From Roseivirga sp. (GTDB lineage Bacteria; Bacteroidota; Bacteroidia; Cytophagales; Cyclobacteriaceae), in the NCBI GenBank assembly GCA_021404565.1, contig JAAWWF010000026.1, positions 62,001 through 126,000 on the forward strand: 64,000 nt of DNA. The letters are read 5' to 3'. A model generated the notes under the pieces. That model searched no databases. It saw nothing but the letters and a program-made list of their open reading frames with translations, and had not been told where the DNA came from. Positions within the stretch are counted from its first letter, which is position 1. Each line of letters opens with the position of its first letter. The position numbers and the translations under genes are program-made. Below are positions 51,899 to 60,961 of the stretch, one piece after another.

Positions 51899-52936
51899 TC
51901 ATACCTTTGAAGCATTTTTGAGCCCCTTTTTATACTCATTGGGGGTAATTCCTTCAAGCTCTTTGAATACTTTGTAAAAGGTAGACTTATTTCGAAAACC
52001 AGCGTTCTGGGCTATTCCCAACAAGCTATAATTCTTGTTTTCAGGAGCAGAAAGCTGAGTTTTGAATTCTGCAACGCGGTATTGGTTAATAAGGTGATAA
52101 AAATTGCTGTTGGTAAACTGATTGATCCAAAGTGATAGCTTCTTTTCATTCATATTGACTTGCTGAGCCAATAGTCGCAATGTCAGTTCCTGATTGAGAT
52201 ATAGCTTGTTGCTCGCTATTTGGGCTTTTACATTTTCAAATTGCTTCTCGTCATTTTTGTCATAGAGAACAGGGTTAGCTTTCTCCGGTACGGCTGGCCG
52301 TTCAGCTGGTGACTCCTTTTGCCTCAAACCGTGGTAGCCTACCCAAAACACAGATAAAAGTGTCAGTACCTCAGAGATGATCATCAGGGGGACTGCCTCG
52401 AGGCCCGTTAGCAGCAGGATATCTTCAAGGATCCAAACGAAGTGAAAGGCCAGAAAGATAATCACCAGGCCTTTTACCCACTTTAAAGTGCGTAGCTCCA
52501 GGCTCGCAAACTGATCCATCAAACCGAACTGATGCCTGGAAATACTTCTGTGCATTTTGAAGAGCAGGTAAAGGTTAAAGCCATAAAAAGGAATAGAAAC
52601 CAGTACTTCAGTCAGTACTGCAACCTCATCGGGCTCAGGAAGAGCAACCCACAAAAGTGCATTCGTGATCACTGCTGGAATCAGAAACAACCATTGCCCC
52701 CGCCTGATCTTTTGACTGATCAACAATTCGACATAGTAAAAGAGAAGCGGAATGGTCAGGAAAGCCGTTTCGGGTAACAGAGGGCTATCTTCTTCAAACA
52801 GATCGGGGGCCAGTTCAAAGCTTTGTGAAATAAGGAACAGGGCAAGAAAAACATTGGCCTTCTTAATACGAGAGGGAATGAGGAGCAATAAAATGCCCAG
52901 AAAAATGCCGTTGGTAAAAATGAATACTTCAAACAT
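51899..52936 (-). CDS. AraC-family regulator with seven-helix membrane N-terminus
   Basis: 345 residues. The first 205 contain about seven transmembrane helices with short loops. A cytoplasmic linker (about 210-235) leads to an AraC HTH domain (LTLRLLAQQVNMNEKKLSLWINQF ... LLGIAQNAGFRNKSTFYKVFKELEGITPNEYKKG). This class of membrane-embedded AraC proteins is frequent in Bacteroidota. It lies downstream of and parallel to the FtsX permease, beyond a terminator. Confidence 0.92.
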   Translation of the reverse strand: MFEVFIFTNGIFLGILLLLIPSRIKKANVFLALFLISQSFELAPDLFEEDSPLLPETAFLTIPLLFYYVELLISQKIRRGQWLFLIPAVITNALLWVALPEPDEVAVLTEVLVSIPFYGFNLYLLFKMHRSISRHQFGLMDQFASLELRTLKWVKGLVIIFLAFHFVWILEDILLLTGLEAVPLMIISEVLTLLSVFWVGYHGLRQKESPAERPAVPEKANPVLYDKNDEKQFENVKAQIASNKLYLNQELTLRLLAQQVNMNEKKLSLWINQFTNSNFYHLINQYRVAEFKTQLSAPENKNYSLLGIAQNAGFRNKSTFYKVFKELEGITPNEYKKGLKNASKV

Positions 52937-53065
52937 GAACTCAGGCGAAGATACAAACTTGAGGGGTCAACTGACTTTGCCCCTCCTTAATGGATAGGAA
53001 TGAAGAGATGATAAAACTCAGACGAGATTATAAAAGAGCCCGACCGGTTACTTGTCATAAACCAT

Positions 53066-53093
53066 AAAAACCAAGGCATAACGCCCTGGTTTT
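53066..53093 (-). terminator. Rho-independent terminator after FtsX permease 2
   Basis: On the minus strand AAAACCAGGGC pairs with GCCTTGGTTTT (one G-T pair) around a short loop and ends in a T-run. It lies 34-61 bases after the permease stop. Being A/T-flanked on both sides it could work in both directions. Confidence 0.8.
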
Positions 53094-53126
53094 AAATGAT
53101 TTTAAACGTTTATCTTTTGTATTTCC

Positions 53127-55550
53127 CTACTCTATCGCTAAAGTCTCCGCGGGGTTAGTTCTGGCAGACCTGAAAGCAATATAGCCTATGGTCAGCACCG
53201 TGAGCATGGTGGTCAGCACCAGGCCTATAGCGAAAATATCCCATCCGAGGGGAATACGGAAGATGTAATTGTCCAGCCAGAGGTCCATGGCCAGATAAGC
53301 CAAGGGAGCGGCCAGCAGGAAGGCCAGGAGCGTAAGGATAAAGAACCTTCTGGAAAAGCTGAATAGAATCTGCCCGAAGGAGGCGCCCAATACTTTTCTG
53401 ATACCAATCTCCTTGGTGCGCTTGATCGACATAAAGGATACCAGGCCATACAAACCCAGACAGCCTATAACAATGGCCACCAGCGAGAAAATCCGGATAC
53501 TCTTCAGCATGATATCTTCCAGAATATAGGCCTGTTTGATAAAATCATCAACGGTTTGGTATTGGAACGTGCGGGATGGAAATACACTAAGCCATACATC
53601 TTCCAGTTTATCCAAAGCATCAGGCAGATTGCTGGAGGCAATTTTAATATCTGCACCATTTACCCGTGAATGCCATGGAAACAGTATCATCGGCTCAATG
53701 GCCTGATCCAACTTATCAATATGGAAATCTTTGGTAACCCCTACAATTCTGGCGCGTGAACCGTAACACTCCAATTGCTTGCCGATAGCCTCTTCCGGAC
53801 TAGCTACATCCAGCTGCTTTACCAGCGCTTCATTCACGATAAAGGCATCAATGGTATCATTGTATTCATCCGGGCGAAAGTTTCTGCCCGCTACCAATTC
53901 AATACCGTAAGTATCGATAAAGCGGTGATCTACGAACTTATTTCGCACGCTCATATCTCCCTTATCTTCACTACCCACCTCTCTGAAAATAGTGGCATAG
54001 CGACCGGCATCCATTGGCGGACCGGAAGAAAAGGAATAAGAAATCACCTCAGGCATGGATTCAATGGCTTGTGCCAGGCGATCCACCTGCTGTCGGTTAG
54101 GATCAAAGGTGGTAATGGTTACCATCTCTTCCTTGTCAAAGCCCATATCCTTGTTGATGAAATAGTTCATCTGTGTAGAGATCACAATCGTACCAATGAT
54201 CATCAGCTGAGTGATACTAAACTGTGTTACCACCAGAACCTGGCGCAGGCTGAGTCCTGATTTCTTTTGAGTGAGTGCTGAAAAGCCACTGCGCAAAGCC
54301 TCAGACGGACGATAGGCAGAAAGCTTAATAGCAGGATAAAGTCCGGCTACCACACTTACTATCAGAATAAGTAAGGCCCCAAACGCCCAGGTTGCGCTAT
54401 CCACCTGCATATTCATTTGCACAATGGTCAGGAGATCGTTCCAGCCATTCAGCGCGAGCTCTGTCACCCATATCGCCAGGAAAAAGGAGATGGTGGTGAG
54501 AAAAATGGTTTCAGCTAAAAACTGCAGAATCAACTGTAGCCTGCTGCCCCCCAACACTTTTCTGACACCCACCTCTTTAGCGCGGGTCACTACCTGGGCA
54601 GTTTGAATATTGATAAAGTTGATGCAGGCAGAAATGGCAATGAATAAGCTCAGCGCCCAAAAGGCTATGCTAATAGAAGGGTCGTTGGTATAGTTGCCCG
54701 AAAAGCCCCACTCCGACTCCATGTGGATATCTTTCAGGTTGCTCAGACTATAAGAGTTGACCTCCGCATCTTCTTTGGTTCTGTATTTGTCGACCATCTG
54801 AGGGAAACGAGCCTCAAAATCTTCAGGACGCTGACCCTCTTTCAAAACCAGGAAAGTAAGACCTGTAGAGAGGTTACCCCAATTATCACGATCCCAGGGG
54901 TTGACACGATAATAAATCTCAGCTGAGGTAAGCAACTGGAAAGGGATATTGCTATTACTGGGAGGGGTTTCAATCACACCTGTGACGTACACACGCAGAG
55001 AATCGAACAAAGCCACCTCTTTGCCCAGCAAGCCCGCTTCCTTACCTACAAAGTCAGGGTAGTATTTTTCAACCATCTTGGTTGAGAGCACCAATGCATT
55101 TCGGCCATCAAGCGCGGTTCTTTCATTACCGGCTATAAAGTCATAGTCGAAGTACTTCAGAAAAGCACTATCGGCATGGAGCAGTAATCTTTCTTCTTCA
55201 AATACCTTCTCACGAGAGGTGCCCGGGTCAATGGTCACCAAAGCACTGCTTGGACCAAAGGTTTGGATCACCCCCTGCAATTCAGGATACTCATTGCGCA
55301 GTACCTTGCCCAGCATTGATTGCGTGGTTCCTGTTTTGTTGACCCTGTTAGGGTAGGTTAGCGTTGTATTGACACGGTAGATCTGGTCTGCCAGGGGCTG
55401 ATTGGTGTCAAAGCTGCTCTCGTATCGCTCCTGCACAAATAAAAAGAGTACACTGCTAAGACCCAGGGTGAGGGCAATTACATTAATAGCAGAAGTCACT
55501 CTGTTTTTCCAGAGGTTTCTGATGATAGAAAGTAAAAAGGTACGTGTCAT
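53127..55550 (-). CDS. FtsX/MacB-type ABC transporter permease (2)
   Basis: 807 residues from the ATG at 55550 (MTRTFLLSIIRNLWKNR); a ten-residue longer frame is rejected. Same duplicated layout as the permease at 39706: N-terminal helix, MacB-type periplasmic domain, helix block with AKEVGVRKVLGGSRLQL, second periplasmic domain, and C-terminal helices preceded by KEIGIRKVLGASFGQI. The two proteins are clearly paralogous but only distantly alike. The upstream NtrC-like pair (56136-58770) is divergent from it across 585 bases, and such two-component pairs often accompany these permeases in Bacteroidota. Confidence 0.9.
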   Translation of the reverse strand: MTRTFLLSIIRNLWKNRVTSAINVIALTLGLSSVLFLFVQERYESSFDTNQPLADQIYRVNTTLTYPNRVNKTGTTQSMLGKVLRNEYPELQGVIQTFGPSSALVTIDPGTSREKVFEEERLLLHADSAFLKYFDYDFIAGNERTALDGRNALVLSTKMVEKYYPDFVGKEAGLLGKEVALFDSLRVYVTGVIETPPSNSNIPFQLLTSAEIYYRVNPWDRDNWGNLSTGLTFLVLKEGQRPEDFEARFPQMVDKYRTKEDAEVNSYSLSNLKDIHMESEWGFSGNYTNDPSISIAFWALSLFIAISACINFINIQTAQVVTRAKEVGVRKVLGGSRLQLILQFLAETIFLTTISFFLAIWVTELALNGWNDLLTIVQMNMQVDSATWAFGALLILIVSVVAGLYPAIKLSAYRPSEALRSGFSALTQKKSGLSLRQVLVVTQFSITQLMIIGTIVISTQMNYFINKDMGFDKEEMVTITTFDPNRQQVDRLAQAIESMPEVISYSFSSGPPMDAGRYATIFREVGSEDKGDMSVRNKFVDHRFIDTYGIELVAGRNFRPDEYNDTIDAFIVNEALVKQLDVASPEEAIGKQLECYGSRARIVGVTKDFHIDKLDQAIEPMILFPWHSRVNGADIKIASSNLPDALDKLEDVWLSVFPSRTFQYQTVDDFIKQAYILEDIMLKSIRIFSLVAIVIGCLGLYGLVSFMSIKRTKEIGIRKVLGASFGQILFSFSRRFFILTLLAFLLAAPLAYLAMDLWLDNYIFRIPLGWDIFAIGLVLTTMLTVLTIGYIAFRSARTNPAETLAIE

Positions 55551-55811
55551 GGTTTTTCTATTTGACCTATTATGGGCCAAAAGACTGCCAGAAACTATAA
55601 ACTATTGATTCACAACAACTTAAATACCAAATAGCTCGCCTCTGATCTAAAAGTGATCGGAAGGGTACAATCAACTGTTCCGCCCTGGAACAGTAAATTA
55701 CAGAGTTGAGGTGTACTTCAAAAGAGGAATGGAATGAAATACCTCACTTATTCAAACCTCTTTTTTCAGCCTGACAAAGCAAGGGTCTGGCCTGGTTATC
55801 TTCTTAAGGTC

Positions 55812-55940
55812 GAGATTGTCTCAAAAGTATTCAGTCATTGCGAACAAAGTGAAGCAATCTGTTCATATACACCGAAAACATAGGGGGGATTACTTCATTT
55901 CATTCGTAATGACGGTTTGTATGACTTTTGAGACAATCTC
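55812..55940. mobile_element. 129-bp MITE-like element with 17-bp perfect terminal inverted repeats
   Basis: GAGATTGTCTCAAAAGT (55812-55828) recurs exactly, inverted, at 55924-55940. The interior contains the common ATTGCGAACAAAGTGAAGCAATC phrase in inverted context and has no gene. It is similar in size and ends to 36537-36659. Elsewhere in 55551-56135 there is a perfect hairpin ATTCCTGC-tttc-GCAGGAAT (56048-56067) of a widespread repeat type, and no gene. Confidence 0.8.
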
Positions 55941-56135
55941 CTCTATGGCCTACAGTATAGCCCCCTAATTAAAGAGATAAGTCATCCCATACCCGCCCCC
56001 TTCATAATCACTCTTTCCACCGACCCGAAAACTCATGGACGAATGGGATTCCTGCTTTCGCAGGAATGACGACTGAAAGGAAAATTGGAATGCCTCCATT
56101 GACCCAATATCACCCATCACTTACTATATTGAGTT

Positions 56136-57461
56136 GTGGAAATACTCGCCATAGATGATGATCCTTTGATGCTTCATACCATAGCCATGGTATTGGAAGA
56201 CTCCTTTGGTGAAATCCAAACGCTGGAGCACCCTAGCCGTGCTACTGCCCTTCTCGAAAATACTGATGTAAAGGTAATTCTGCTCGACCTGAATTTTGCC
56301 ATTGGCGACTCTGACGGAGCCGAGGGACTGGCCTGGATTAAGCGGCTCAAAGCCTCACGGCCTCATGTTTCCATCATTGTGCTCACGGCACATGGATTTC
56401 TGGATATTGCTGTGCAGTCTTTGAAACAAGGAGCGAACGACTTTTTGGAGAAACCTTTCTCAAACGAAAAGCTGGTAGCTACCGTACAGGCGGGCCTGAA
56501 TCTCGCCAATTCTCAGCAAGATATTGCAGCACAGAGTTCCAACCCGGACCCATCAACCAATCAGGCAAACCAATTCAATGGCATGGTCATGGGCCAGTCG
56601 GCAGGTATGAAACAGGTGATGCATATGGTGGCCAAGGTGGCGCATACCGATGCTTCTGTGCTTATTACCGGGGCCCATGGAACGGGAAAAGAAGTGCTGG
56701 CAAGACTGATTCACCAGCAATCGGCCAGGGCCGCACAATCCTTCGTCAGTACAGATTTAAGTGCCATTTCATCAGGTTTATTTGAATCTACGCTCTTTGG
56801 CCATGTGAAGGGAGCCTTCACAGACGCCAGCCAGGACAAGGCGGGCATGATGGAAGCAGCCAACCTGGGAACTTTGCTACTGGATGAAATAGGGAACATT
56901 CCCCTCGAATTGCAATCGAAGTTGCTGGCAGCCTTGCAAAACAGAGAGGTAAGCCGGGTGGGAGATCATCGCCCCAGGGCCATTGATATTCGCCTGATCA
57001 GCACCTCGCACAAGACGATGGAGATGCTCTCTGACCCTTTACAGTTTCGACAAGACCTGCTGTTTCGGATTAATACGGTTCATATAGAGCTGCCTCCCCT
57101 GCGCAACAGAAGAGAAGATATAAAGCCACTCACCGATCACTTTCTGGCAGAGTTTAATGGAAAATATGCCCGGTCTTTTGAGCTGACGAAAGCTCAGCTG
57201 AGAGAGCTGGAAGACTACCACTGGCCGGGAAATATCCGGGAGCTGCGGAACAATATCGAACGCATGGTGATCATGGATAACAATGATGCCTTTAAAGGGA
57301 GTGAAAAAACAGAGGACAAAACGGACAACTTGTACGAAGTAGAGAAGAGAAAAATCGCAGAGGTGATGGAGCGTCATGCGGGAAATATCACGCATGCTGC
57401 CGCAGAGCTGGGCATCGGGCGGAATACGCTTTACCGCAAAATGAAGAAGTATGATCTTTAA
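56136..57461 (+). CDS. Sigma-54-dependent response regulator (NtrC family)
   Basis: 441 residues with a GTG start, the only one possible because a stop lies just upstream in frame. Receiver domain at 1-120 (acidic IDDDP, phosphoacceptor D51 in ILLDLNF, T83, K104 in LEKPFS); AAA+ domain at about 150-370 with Walker A GAHGTGKE; Walker B GTLLLDEIG; C-terminal Fis-type HTH (NITHAAAELGIGRNTLYRKMKKY). The sigma-54 contact loop reads GAFTDA rather than the canonical GAFTGA. It overlaps the kinase gene by 11 bases and is its partner. Likely target: the divergent FtsX permease gene. Confidence 0.95.
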   Translation: MEILAIDDDPLMLHTIAMVLEDSFGEIQTLEHPSRATALLENTDVKVILLDLNFAIGDSDGAEGLAWIKRLKASRPHVSIIVLTAHGFLDIAVQSLKQGANDFLEKPFSNEKLVATVQAGLNLANSQQDIAAQSSNPDPSTNQANQFNGMVMGQSAGMKQVMHMVAKVAHTDASVLITGAHGTGKEVLARLIHQQSARAAQSFVSTDLSAISSGLFESTLFGHVKGAFTDASQDKAGMMEAANLGTLLLDEIGNIPLELQSKLLAALQNREVSRVGDHRPRAIDIRLISTSHKTMEMLSDPLQFRQDLLFRINTVHIELPPLRNRREDIKPLTDHFLAEFNGKYARSFELTKAQLRELEDYHWPGNIRELRNNIERMVIMDNNDAFKGSEKTEDKTDNLYEVEKRKIAEVMERHAGNITHAAAELGIGRNTLYRKMKKYDL

Positions 57462-58770
57462 GAAAGGCTTCTTCCTGATCCTTATTCGGGTGCTGTTGAT
57501 TGTGGCTTTGTCTGTAGGTATGGTATATACCTACCTAAACACTGAGCTATCCATTACCCCGGTCATGTTTGGGGTGTTCATCCTGATCGGGATTTTAGAG
57601 ATCAGCTGGCATCTGCAAAAGCAAGAGCGCAACTGGAACAGTTTCCTGCGCTCGGTAGAATTTGGTGATTTTAACCGGGCCTATCAGCGGAAGACTAATT
57701 CGAAAGAGCTGGAAGAAGCTTATGAGCTTATTTCTGCTCAGATGGAGACCCTACAAACCAACAGAGAAGCAGAGTTCCGCTTGCTTCAAACGGTTTTGAG
57801 GCATGTCTCCGTAGCAGTGGTTTGCTATCAGGAAGAGGGGGAGGTGGTTTTTACCAACAAGGCCTTTAACACCTTGCTCGACCTGCCGGGACTCATCCAT
57901 ATCGATCGCCTGCGGGAGCAATACCCAAAGATTCACCAGATAATGCTAAGCAAAGAGGGTGATCCTTCCGAGTGGATTGACCACGACAAGGGTCAGAAGT
58001 TATTTATAAAAACAGAGTCGTTTAAGCTCAAAGGGAAGGCGCACAGGCTTGCTTCCTTAACGGATATACGAAGCTCTCTGGAAACCAAGGAGCTGGAAAG
58101 CTATCAGAAGCTGATGCGGGTGATGACCCACGAAATCATGAACTCTACCACTCCCGTGCTTTCCCTGATCCGGGTGGTGAACAAAAAGCTGATCAGGGAG
58201 GAGGAGCTGATCGCTCTGAATGAAAAAGATCAGAAAAACGTGGCGATCAGCCTGAATGCTATTGAGGAACGAACCTCGGGAATGCTAAAGTTTGTAGAGG
58301 CCTACAAGCAAATCAACCGCCCGATTGAGCCGCACCCCGAACCGGTGGAGAGCAAGGCCCTGATCGAATCTGTTACCTCGCTGATGAACCCGGAAACCGC
58401 TGTTGACCTGGAGGTCACGGACAAGATAAAAGACACACTATATCTGGACAGGTCTCTGATAAGTCAGGTATTGATCAACCTGGTGAAAAACGGACTGGAT
58501 GCTGTAAAAGAAACGGAGCATCCCAGGGTTCATATTGCTACCAGAACCTCCTTTGACAGGGCCATTATTGAGGTGGAAGACAATGGGCCCGGAGTGGCGG
58601 CCCAGGCCATTCAGGAGATCTTTGTTCCCTTTTTCACCACCAAGCCTGAAGGCTCTGGTATTGGTCTGGCCCTCTCCCGAAAGATTATCAAGGCACATGG
58701 AGGTATCTTAGAGTATAGCCGGGTAAACGGCCTGACCCGTTTTACGATAGACTTACCGCTGAAAGGGTGA
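57451..58770 (+). CDS. Sensor histidine kinase (NtrB-like)
   Basis: 439 residues. Two N-terminal transmembrane helices (about 8-28 and 36-52) have almost no periplasmic loop, so sensing is probably intramembrane or cytoplasmic. A PAS-like region (about 110-190) precedes the dimerisation domain with phosphoacceptor H in MRVMTHEIMNS (about 227). The ATPase part has NLVKNGLDAV, DNGPGV and GSGIGLALS. Its last 27 codons are duplicated at 60414-60493. Confidence 0.95.
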   Translation: MIFKKGFFLILIRVLLIVALSVGMVYTYLNTELSITPVMFGVFILIGILEISWHLQKQERNWNSFLRSVEFGDFNRAYQRKTNSKELEEAYELISAQMETLQTNREAEFRLLQTVLRHVSVAVVCYQEEGEVVFTNKAFNTLLDLPGLIHIDRLREQYPKIHQIMLSKEGDPSEWIDHDKGQKLFIKTESFKLKGKAHRLASLTDIRSSLETKELESYQKLMRVMTHEIMNSTTPVLSLIRVVNKKLIREEELIALNEKDQKNVAISLNAIEERTSGMLKFVEAYKQINRPIEPHPEPVESKALIESVTSLMNPETAVDLEVTDKIKDTLYLDRSLISQVLINLVKNGLDAVKETEHPRVHIATRTSFDRAIIEVEDNGPGVAAQAIQEIFVPFFTTKPEGSGIGLALSRKIIKAHGGILEYSRVNGLTRFTIDLPLKG

Positions 58771-58961
58771 ATTGAGAGATTGCTAATATAAGGCCCTTCC
58801 TATATCATTTGTCTCTCCGTCCACCGTTCCAATCGATGAAATATGGCATTTTTCCGACCAAAACAAGAGATACAAATGGATACTATTTCTTGAATTCGAA
58901 GCATTGATTTTCGTTTTTTGTAAACGAACTCTGAAGGATCAAAATCGCAGGTAGCAAAATC

Positions 58962-59399
58962 ATGAGGCATTTCAAACAAAGTCATATTGGCTCACAAGGT
59001 GTCATTGTATTTGGTTTTGGTGCTATAATAATCATTGCCGTGTTGACCTTTAATGTTTTTCACTTCTCTACCTACTATGGGTTTGTTCAGGTTAACTATA
59101 TCAATTCGCTCTACCTCATTCCATTTATTGCCTTAATATTCTCTTTTGGCATTTTCCTTGGTAAAAAGAATCAGCAGGTGGATCTGGATGAATTGGTTAG
59201 GAAAACGCCCTACCGATTAAGTGAAAGAGAAATGCAAATTGTGAAGCGGATGATCAGTGGTGATAAGAACAAGGACATCGCTGAGTCCTTATTTGTTGAG
59301 CTTTCTACAGTCAAAACACATATCAATAATATCTACAAAAAGGTAGGCGTGAAAAACCGTACTGAATTGAAGCAGGCCATGACCCATAACAGCCTGTAA
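58962..59399 (+). CDS. Membrane-anchored LuxR-type transcription regulator
   Basis: 145 residues. Two transmembrane helices fill residues 12-65, followed by a LuxR/FixJ HTH domain at the C-terminus (LSEREMQIVKRMISGDKNKDIAESLFVELSTVKTHINNIYKKVGVKNRTEL). There is no receiver or ligand domain, so it is either a constitutive membrane-tethered regulator or senses through the membrane part. It opens the three-gene cargo block between the kinase gene and its duplicated 3' end. Confidence 0.9.
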   Translation: MRHFKQSHIGSQGVIVFGFGAIIIIAVLTFNVFHFSTYYGFVQVNYINSLYLIPFIALIFSFGIFLGKKNQQVDLDELVRKTPYRLSEREMQIVKRMISGDKNKDIAESLFVELSTVKTHINNIYKKVGVKNRTELKQAMTHNSL

Positions 59400-59449
59400 T
59401 TAACGATTCCACCCTATTTTCCACCCCCCGGTTTCTGGCCTAATCAGTA

Positions 59450-60031
59450 ATGTTTCCTCATGTTTGCAGGGTAAACAAACGGAGAATTGTGAAACACAAA
59501 CAGCTAATTCAAATCATCATTGGAGGGGCGGTAGCCCTTTCAGGAACAATACTCATGCTTATATTACTTCAACTCAATTTGGTTGGGCCTGAGGCAATAG
59601 AGAATGATCAAATGACCACCGGAGGAACAATTTTGTTTATTTTTCTATACATATTCTTATTGCTAGGTCTCTGGTATGGCCTGAAACTGACCAAAAAAGC
59701 CAACCAAGACGAACTGACTTTCACCAGGGCTTTTAAGGTAGGTTCGATCATCAGTCTCTCAACAGCAGTATTTGCTGCCATTTTAACCATTGGTTTTTAT
59801 GAGATGGTTTATCCTTCTTATAATGATGACATGGTGGTCGTGGTCACGAAGAAGATGCAAGAATCAGGATTGCACGCATCAGAACTGCAGGAAAAGGTAA
59901 TGGAGCAAAAAAAGTATTATAGTACGGCAGTTCAGGCTCAATTCGCATTTATTGGGAACCTGATCACCGGTCTCGCTTTTACAACTTTACTCGGTTTGTT
60001 TTTAAAGACGAAGTCACGAAAAACAGAATAA
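59450..60031 (+). CDS. DUF4199 family membrane protein
   Basis: About 180-193 residues with four transmembrane helices and the DUF4199 pattern (ELTFTRAFKVGSIISLSTAVFAAI ... a lysine-rich amphipathic loop ... a last helix). The ATG at 59450 gives a 13-residue polar leader; a GTG at 59489 behind GGAGA (59481-59485) is the better start. The function of the family is unknown. The stop is directly adjacent to the next start. Confidence 0.82.
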   Translation: MFPHVCRVNKRRIVKHKQLIQIIIGGAVALSGTILMLILLQLNLVGPEAIENDQMTTGGTILFIFLYIFLLLGLWYGLKLTKKANQDELTFTRAFKVGSIISLSTAVFAAILTIGFYEMVYPSYNDDMVVVVTKKMQESGLHASELQEKVMEQKKYYSTAVQAQFAFIGNLITGLAFTTLLGLFLKTKSRKTE

Positions 60032-60373
60032 ATGGACAAGAACAAAGAAGTAACCCTGTTTATTGAAGAACAAAATGCAGGGCATAAGGAACTCTTGACA
60101 ACGCTGCGCCAACTCATTGAAATGAATGTACCCGAAGTAGAAGAGCAGTTCAAATGGAAGAGGCCTGTATATGCCTTAGGAAGTGATTTTTGCTACCTGA
60201 AAGCTGCTCGCAACTACGTTACGCTGGGTTTCTTCAATTTTCAAAAAATCGATGACCCTCTGAAGCTATTGGAAGGAACAGGTAAACAAATGAGGCACCT
60301 AAAGTTAAAATCTGTGGAGGATATCAATGAGGAAGTATTATCTGAAATGATAAAACAAGCTTCAGGTTTTTAG
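60032..60373 (+). CDS. DUF1801 family protein
   Basis: 113 residues matching the DUF1801/YdhG-like fold: a helical N-terminus, then PEVEEQFKWKRPVYALGSDFCYLKAARNYVTLGFF and a C-terminal MRHLKLKSVEDINEEVLSEMIKQA. Starts immediately after the DUF4199 stop, so the two are cotranscribed. No biochemical role is established for the family. Confidence 0.85.
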   Translation: MDKNKEVTLFIEEQNAGHKELLTTLRQLIEMNVPEVEEQFKWKRPVYALGSDFCYLKAARNYVTLGFFNFQKIDDPLKLLEGTGKQMRHLKLKSVEDINEEVLSEMIKQASGF

Positions 60374-60413
60374 TTTGTATCCCTTACGAAGATTCTTCTT
60401 CAATAGGATGGAA

Positions 60414-60493
60414 AGACACATGGAGGCATATTGGAGTACAGCCAGGGAAACGGCCTGACCCGTTTTACAATAGATTTGTCGCTGAAAGGGTGA
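60414..60493 (+). pseudogene. Duplicated 3' fragment of the NtrB-like kinase gene
   Basis: Matches 58691-58770 without gaps up to and including the stop codon. Of the eleven changed codons seven are synonymous, so the copy looks like the end of a homologous gene that evolved under selection before being cut off. Nothing of the upstream kinase sequence is present. Confidence 0.88.
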
Positions 60494-60551
60494 ATTAGAA
60501 AATTATCTCCTACGCCAATGCTTCGGAGATTGACAGGCAATTAGATGATTT

Positions 60552-60707
60552 GTGATTGGCCAAAGTCCTTGTACTTATAAAGCAAATCAAGTCACCGTTT
60601 CAGAAGAATCAATTGAAGCTGTAAATTTCGCAGAAGCTCAAATCGAACCGCTAAAACAAACCTCAATCACAATGCCGGGAAGTGGCCAATCCCTTACATA
60701 TTGTTGA
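60552..60707 (+). CDS. Possible small protein starting GQSPC (copy 1)
   Basis: A 51-codon frame from a GTG directly after a stop. It begins (V)IGQSPCTYKANQ and later has SEESIEA. The frame at 61876-62181 begins in the same way (VIG ... GQSPC) and shares NQ-EE(S/T)I, so the two look like related small genes or gene fragments. No family recognised; coding status is uncertain. Confidence 0.35.
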   Translation: MIGQSPCTYKANQVTVSEESIEAVNFAEAQIEPLKQTSITMPGSGQSLTYC

Positions 60708-60788
60708 TGCTTTCGCACTTTATCAATTATCGGTTTACCAAAAATGTCCTCTCTCCATGCCAAAAAGACCAGCAGAAGTTATAGATTT

Positions 60789-60961
60789 TTAACCCGGTTT
60801 ATGCAATAGAAATCGTGATGAGGGCGTAAATCACAAAGAATCAGGAAGTTCGACTTTGATGGCATAGCACCGCTATGGTGAGAAGGCAAACGAAGCATAG
60901 CGACTGATTCAAAGTGAGTTATGGCTGTAATAGAAAGCCTATTGCATTATCCGGGGTTTAA
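60789..60961. mobile_element. 173-bp MITE with TTAA-flanked terminal inverted repeats
   Basis: The left end reads TTAACCCGG then TTATGCAATAG; the right end, read inverted, gives TTAAACCCCGG then ATAATGCAATAG. TTAA at both outer borders may be the target duplication. The interior has ACCGCTATGGTGA and GGCAAACGAAGC and no open frame. A truncated copy lies at 17261-17350. The right end supplies the last codons and stop of the coiled-coil gene at 60939. Confidence 0.75.
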
